The notes below the pieces were generated by a model. That model saw nothing but the letters and a program-made list of their open reading frames with translations. It had not been told where the DNA came from and did not search any database. From Adineta steineri (lineage: Eukaryota; Rotifera; Eurotatoria; Adinetida; Adinetidae), in NCBI GenBank assembly GCA_905250115.1, contig CAJNOI010000045.1, positions 124,001 through 188,000 of the forward strand: DNA of 64,000 nt. The letters are read 5' to 3'. Positions 60,201 to 64,000 of this stretch are shown here, in pieces. The position numbers and the translations under genes were made by a program. Within the stretch, counting starts at the first letter, position 1, and each line of letters opens with the position of its first letter.

Positions 60201-63200
60201 GCAATGTGTAGCAACACGTGCCTATTTACTGCTTCTCGCTATATCATTATTCATTATCATTCTCTACACATCGCTGATCTATTATTTGAATACATTCACA
60301 ATAACAAAACCATCTCTCGAACAATATCAGCAGTTACAAAAACGCTACGGATCAGATGCCGTTAGTTGTCCATGTTCTCGATTGTCTATTGCGCATTCAT
60401 CATTTATCACATTGCAATGCAACTTTCATCCAGTGTGTACGAGTCCTTTCACCTCTGACTCATATCTACAAGACTTGTTTGAATTATACAATGATTTGGA
60501 TTCAACATATGCAACAAAGAACGCATTCACTCTTCAAGGCACTATTTTCAGTCATTTTCAAGCACTTCGTTCCTTGTGCAATCTGGTAAAAGATTTTGTA
60601 AATGATGCTCAACAACAATATCTTGTTTCCTCTATCGTCTCCACTCTCATGACTGACTTCGATCTGTTCGAGAAACAGACAAATGCGTCACTCATTGACT
60701 TTCAATTAACACTACCAAATTCATTTAACAATTCGCTTCAGATGATACGTGGCCTAATGCAAAGTAATGGATTCGTATCCGCCTATTCGACAAACTGGTA
60801 TTATATTACCAAGAACATTTATCTAAGTGGTGTGCTTTTTCTCAAGCCACAATATTATGGCAGTGATATGTGCAATTGTGCCACATTGTCGACATGTACT
60901 CAATCATCGACACCTTTTATTAAAGGGTATCTTGTTGGTTGTACTCCACTTGAATCACTTCTTCAAAGTACACTCCAATGTCTCTACGAACAGTCTTGTA
61001 TTAATCTGCTCACTACCTATTTGAATATGTCTTTATCCAATCATCTTGTGCCATTGAACAAGAGCGAAACTCATTTTTCTTCAGATGATACTGTTAACTC
61101 TATTGTTCAACAAATGTTTGTCGAAACATGTTCATCAAATAAGTCATATAATCAATTTTTTGAACAATGTAAACCTGATTATTGTTCAGTGACAATACTC
61201 GAACCAGGCAGTTTTATCATTGTAATCACCACGATTCTAGGTCTTTACGGTGGACTGACAACTTTTCTCAAACTTGTCGTTCCATTCCTTGTCTTTTCAA
61301 TTTACAAATTAGTCAGAAAATATCAGCAAAGAGCACAAGTCGGAATCCAACAGGTAAATGCATATTTATATAGTTGTTGGGCTCCACAGAATGAAGAGTC
61401 TTGATATAATAGTAGCTCAGGAGTGCGTCCATAGAGATATAAGGATAACTCTATATCCTATACCTATCGACACAATGTAGCTTATGTCTATTCTTTAGAT
61501 TCCAGCGACTTTTTTGGATAATAACACGACATCGGTTAACAATACCGATCATGCTGAACATCTTTTCATCAAATCCAACCAACATTCAGATATCAATCCA
61601 AACTCTCTGGATCCAGCAAATGTTTGCAGTGATGCTGTTGCCGTAGGACTGGTGTCCACAGATCCATCTATTTCGTATGTTTTTATTGGTTTAATTTCAT
61701 GCATAGTTTAGAGTTGTTTTTCTTAGGACAAGTTTCCTCACAGCAATACTGCGGTATCGAAAGATCATCGTTGGGTTTTTACTGTTTATAATTGTGGTAG
61801 TCGTCATCATTATTCCATCTGTTTATCTTACTCGACATAAACAGGAAGAGGATCAATCTGTGCTAACAGGTAAAATCTTCTTTATTATTACTTTTCTGAT
61901 ATTCAAGTTCATTTACGCTTCTTCTCAAAACAACGAGTTTAGAAATAAAAGACAAAACCGAGCTGGCTTCTGGATGCAAAAGTTGATTAGATCAGCTTTT
62001 CTAAGTCCAATAATCAAAAACAATCAAAAACCGTAAATCACTCGAAAATTTAGTATCGTTCTATATAATTTGGAAACTCTTGAGAATTTCTGTTACTGAT
62101 CATATTCTTAACGCTTAAATGATCTTGTATGTATCATACCCAGTCTTTGTCAAATATCTCTTATTTCTTAGTTTCTTCGACAAGCACAACCACAACAACC
62201 AGTGCCACCACCAGTATCACTACCACCAAGATAATCACTACTAGCAGAAGCACGGCAACAAGTACAAGTGCAGATATAACAATTACTACGACAATTAGCA
62301 CGATCTTTTCGCCAGTAACAGTTTCTTCTCCAGCGGGTTCGTATATCAAGACTATCTAACTTTTTTTTTCGCATGACGTTTTGATATAATGAAAGCCAGA
62401 GCTCATGAAGTTTTGTTCATGACTTCTAAAATGAGACGCCTGGCTTACTATAACTTGATGGTGTGGATATCATTTATAGATCACATTGACAACCTCAAGA
62501 GATAACTTTAGAATTCTTTGAATGGTAACGAATAATTTAAAAACAAAGGTTATTATAAGTCGCTTTCATAAAAAATAATTAGTTGTTTTTAAAAGTTGAG
62601 CCATTGATGCACGACAGACTTAAAATTCGTATACATTACCAGTACATATTGATGACTTGAGAGACTAAAGAAAATGTTTTTTGCTTAATCTTTATTTTAT
62701 TGGTTTCTTCTATTAGTCGTATCGTGTACAAATTTGACCTTCGCAACAGCAGTTCCATATGCAGTTGGAGCCAGCCCTAGGATGGTTGCTATTCGGGATT
62801 TCAATGGCGACGGAATACTTGATTTTGTCGTTGTCAATGGTAATGGAAATACTGTAAGCGTACTCCTTGGAGTCGGGAATGGGCGTTTCGGATCGCAAAC
62901 AACATTCCCAACTGGTCTTAGCCCATTCTCAATCGCTGTCGGTGATTTTAATAGCGATGAGCGGCTAGATCTTGCCGTTGTCAACAAAGGTGACAACACC
63001 ATGAGTGTATTATTTGGAACTGGTAGTGGAAGTTTTGGACCGCAAATAATTTACGCCACTAATCCCTCCCCATTCTATATCGTTGTCGGAGACTTGAATG
63101 GGGATAGCCGATTAGATCTTGTTGTTGCGAACTACTATTCGAGCAATGTGGGTGTGTTTCTTGGGGTTGACAATGGAAATTTCGGACCACAAACAACATA

Positions 63201-63792
63201 TCCCACTGTCGGTACTCCAACCTTCATTGGTATCGATGATTTCAATGGTGATGCTCATTTAGATCTTGCCATTATCAGCTACAACTGGGCCACAGTAAGT
63301 GTGCTACTTGGAACCGGTACTGGGGCTTTTCGATTACAAACAACGTTTTCAACTAGTTTTGCGCCGTACAGCCTCGCTATCGGTGATCTTAATGGCGATG
63401 GTCGAGTAGATCTTGTCCTCGGTAGCATCAAACCCTTGCTGTACAGCGTGGGTGTATTTTTTGGCAACGGTAATGGATCTTTTGGATTACAAACTACGTT
63501 TTCTGGTGGGTCGACTTCTAGACCGGCATGGATCACTATTAGCGATTTCAATGGTGATGGTATAACAGATATTGCAGTCTCCAACTATCTCTCCTCAATA
63601 CCCAACGTTGGAGTGCTCCGTGGAACCGGTAATGGATCTCTTGTATTACAAACCACAATTGCAACTGGATCTAGTTCTTCATTGACTGGAATTGCTGCCG
63701 CTGATTTCAATAACGATGGCCGACTAGATCTTGTTGTGTGCGATAATAGTGCAAATAAACGTGTGAACATTTTTCTCAATACATGTACATGA
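57285..63792 (+). CDS. Three-module membrane protein with Thr-rich stalk and seven-blade FG-GAP propeller
   Basis: Seven exons join in phase: 57285-58659, 58707-60044, 60098-61353, 61499-61674, 61727-61869, 62172-62336 and 62717-63792, giving about 1,840 residues. Modules 1-3 (about 430 residues each) share a basic cytosolic start with NLF, TM1 after STR/TTR/ATR-x-Y, PS..LQ, then CPC..I/L....F and an H.(V/I)CSSDF-like segment. A CxC motif follows (CQCS, CSCA, CNCA), then W/Q/T-P-(L/V)-ESLL, F..QC.P..CSY or CSV, and TM2 beginning near GLYGGL or GLIGGL. After module 3 comes a single TM (IIVGFLLFIIVVVVIIIP), a Thr/Ser stalk and seven DFNGDG-type repeats. No known function. The exon 6 donor (GTTCGT) is the weakest junction. 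The start could instead be the ATG at 57345. Confidence 0.75.
62172..62336 (+). other. Thr/Ser-rich stalk exon of the concatemer gene
   Basis: This exon encodes a low-complexity stretch of Thr, Ser, Ala and Ile between the seventh TM and the propeller. Such stretches are usually O-glycosylated extracellular stalks (inference). Confidence 0.7.
62780..63780 (+). other. FG-GAP/VCBS beta-propeller domain, seven repeats
   Basis: Seven calcium-loop motifs in order: DFNGDGILD, DFNSDERLD, DLNGDSRLD, DFNGDAHLD, DLNGDGRVD, DFNGDGITD and DFNNDGRLD, spaced about 45-50 residues. Seven is the count of a closed integrin-alpha-type propeller. A Cys precedes the first blade (VVSCTN) and one follows the last (LNTCT), so they may staple the ring shut. 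The repeats resemble bacterial FG-GAP proteins. Confidence 0.88.
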
Positions 63793-64000
63793 GAGAGATC
63801 TTAATTCGGACTTTTTTTATTGCTTAATGTTCTCATTTTGCGCTAAATGCTTTCAATATCTTATATAAATGCTTTTTATCAATCACTTGCTCATCATTTC
63901 AAAAATAAACTACATTTATCTTAATCTGAATTATTCTTCTATGTTGTGGGTAAAGTTGAATACTGACTAGAAATCTGGAAAGTATAACAAGGTGACGAAA

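Noticed and set aside
58706-61404. Modules 2 and 3 as independent genes
   Set aside because: Their frames begin at intron acceptors, the conserved N-terminal part starts only after the splice, and upstream donors fit in phase. Kept only as an alternative pending RNA data.
62161-62374. Minus-strand Val/Ile-rich frames opposite the Thr-rich stalk
   Set aside because: Antisense of ACA/ACC/ACT repeats gives Val-rich frames. This is composition only.

Overview
This is genomic DNA from a eukaryote, most likely a bdelloid rotifer of the Adineta/Rotaria type. The reasons are its AT-rich sequence, dense genes with many 50-60 bp GT..AG introns, animal housekeeping genes (SPT5, UCHL3, TMEM222, a calcineurin A, an innexin, a myosin light chain kinase, an A1CF/RBM47-like RNA-binding protein), bacterial- or fungal-type enzymes that now carry spliceosomal introns (GH78 alpha-L-rhamnosidase, ADP-ribosylglycohydrolase), an FG-GAP propeller protein, and GT-rich motifs resembling the TGTGGG telomere repeat described for bdelloids. 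The organism is inferred; no marker gene proves it. All names come from recognising motifs and sequence by eye, because no search was possible.

Left part, about 1-41.4 kb: ordinary gene-dense DNA. In order: the 3' part of SPT5 (+), an intronless endonuclease/exonuclease/phosphatase-fold protein (+), an unrecognised six-exon gene (-), a four-TM protein with a Pro/Tyr repeat tail (-), a UCHL3 deubiquitinase (-), a secreted GH78 rhamnosidase (+), an ADP-ribosylglycohydrolase (-), TMEM222 (+), an A1CF/RBM47-like triple-RRM protein (+), a MLCK-type kinase with two alternative long first exons (+), a multi-TM protein (-), an innexin (-), a 100-N gap, the 3' end of mitochondrial AspRS (+), and a divergent calcineurin A (-).

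Right part, about 41.4-64 kb: accessory DNA. It holds a single-exon rhodopsin-like GPCR and a direct tandem triplication of a small four-exon, four-TM gene. A 742-bp hAT-type element with an 8-bp target duplication sits in the spacer before copy 2. Next come a decayed gene fragment, a composite palindrome with 16-bp minisatellites in both arms, a foldback with arms of about 270 bp, and a degenerate minisatellite of about 830 bp. The window ends with a 6.5-kb gene.

The 6.5-kb gene (57285-63792) is the best candidate for something undescribed. Three open frames, first read as separate genes, are joined in phase by good splice sites. They encode three diverged copies of one module (cytosolic segment, TM, Cys-rich ectodomain, TM). 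These are followed by a seventh TM, a Thr/Ser-rich stalk and a seven-repeat FG-GAP beta-propeller. An odd number of TM segments places the propeller outside the cell. The protein would be a natural three-subunit concatemer carrying an extracellular lectin- or integrin-like head.
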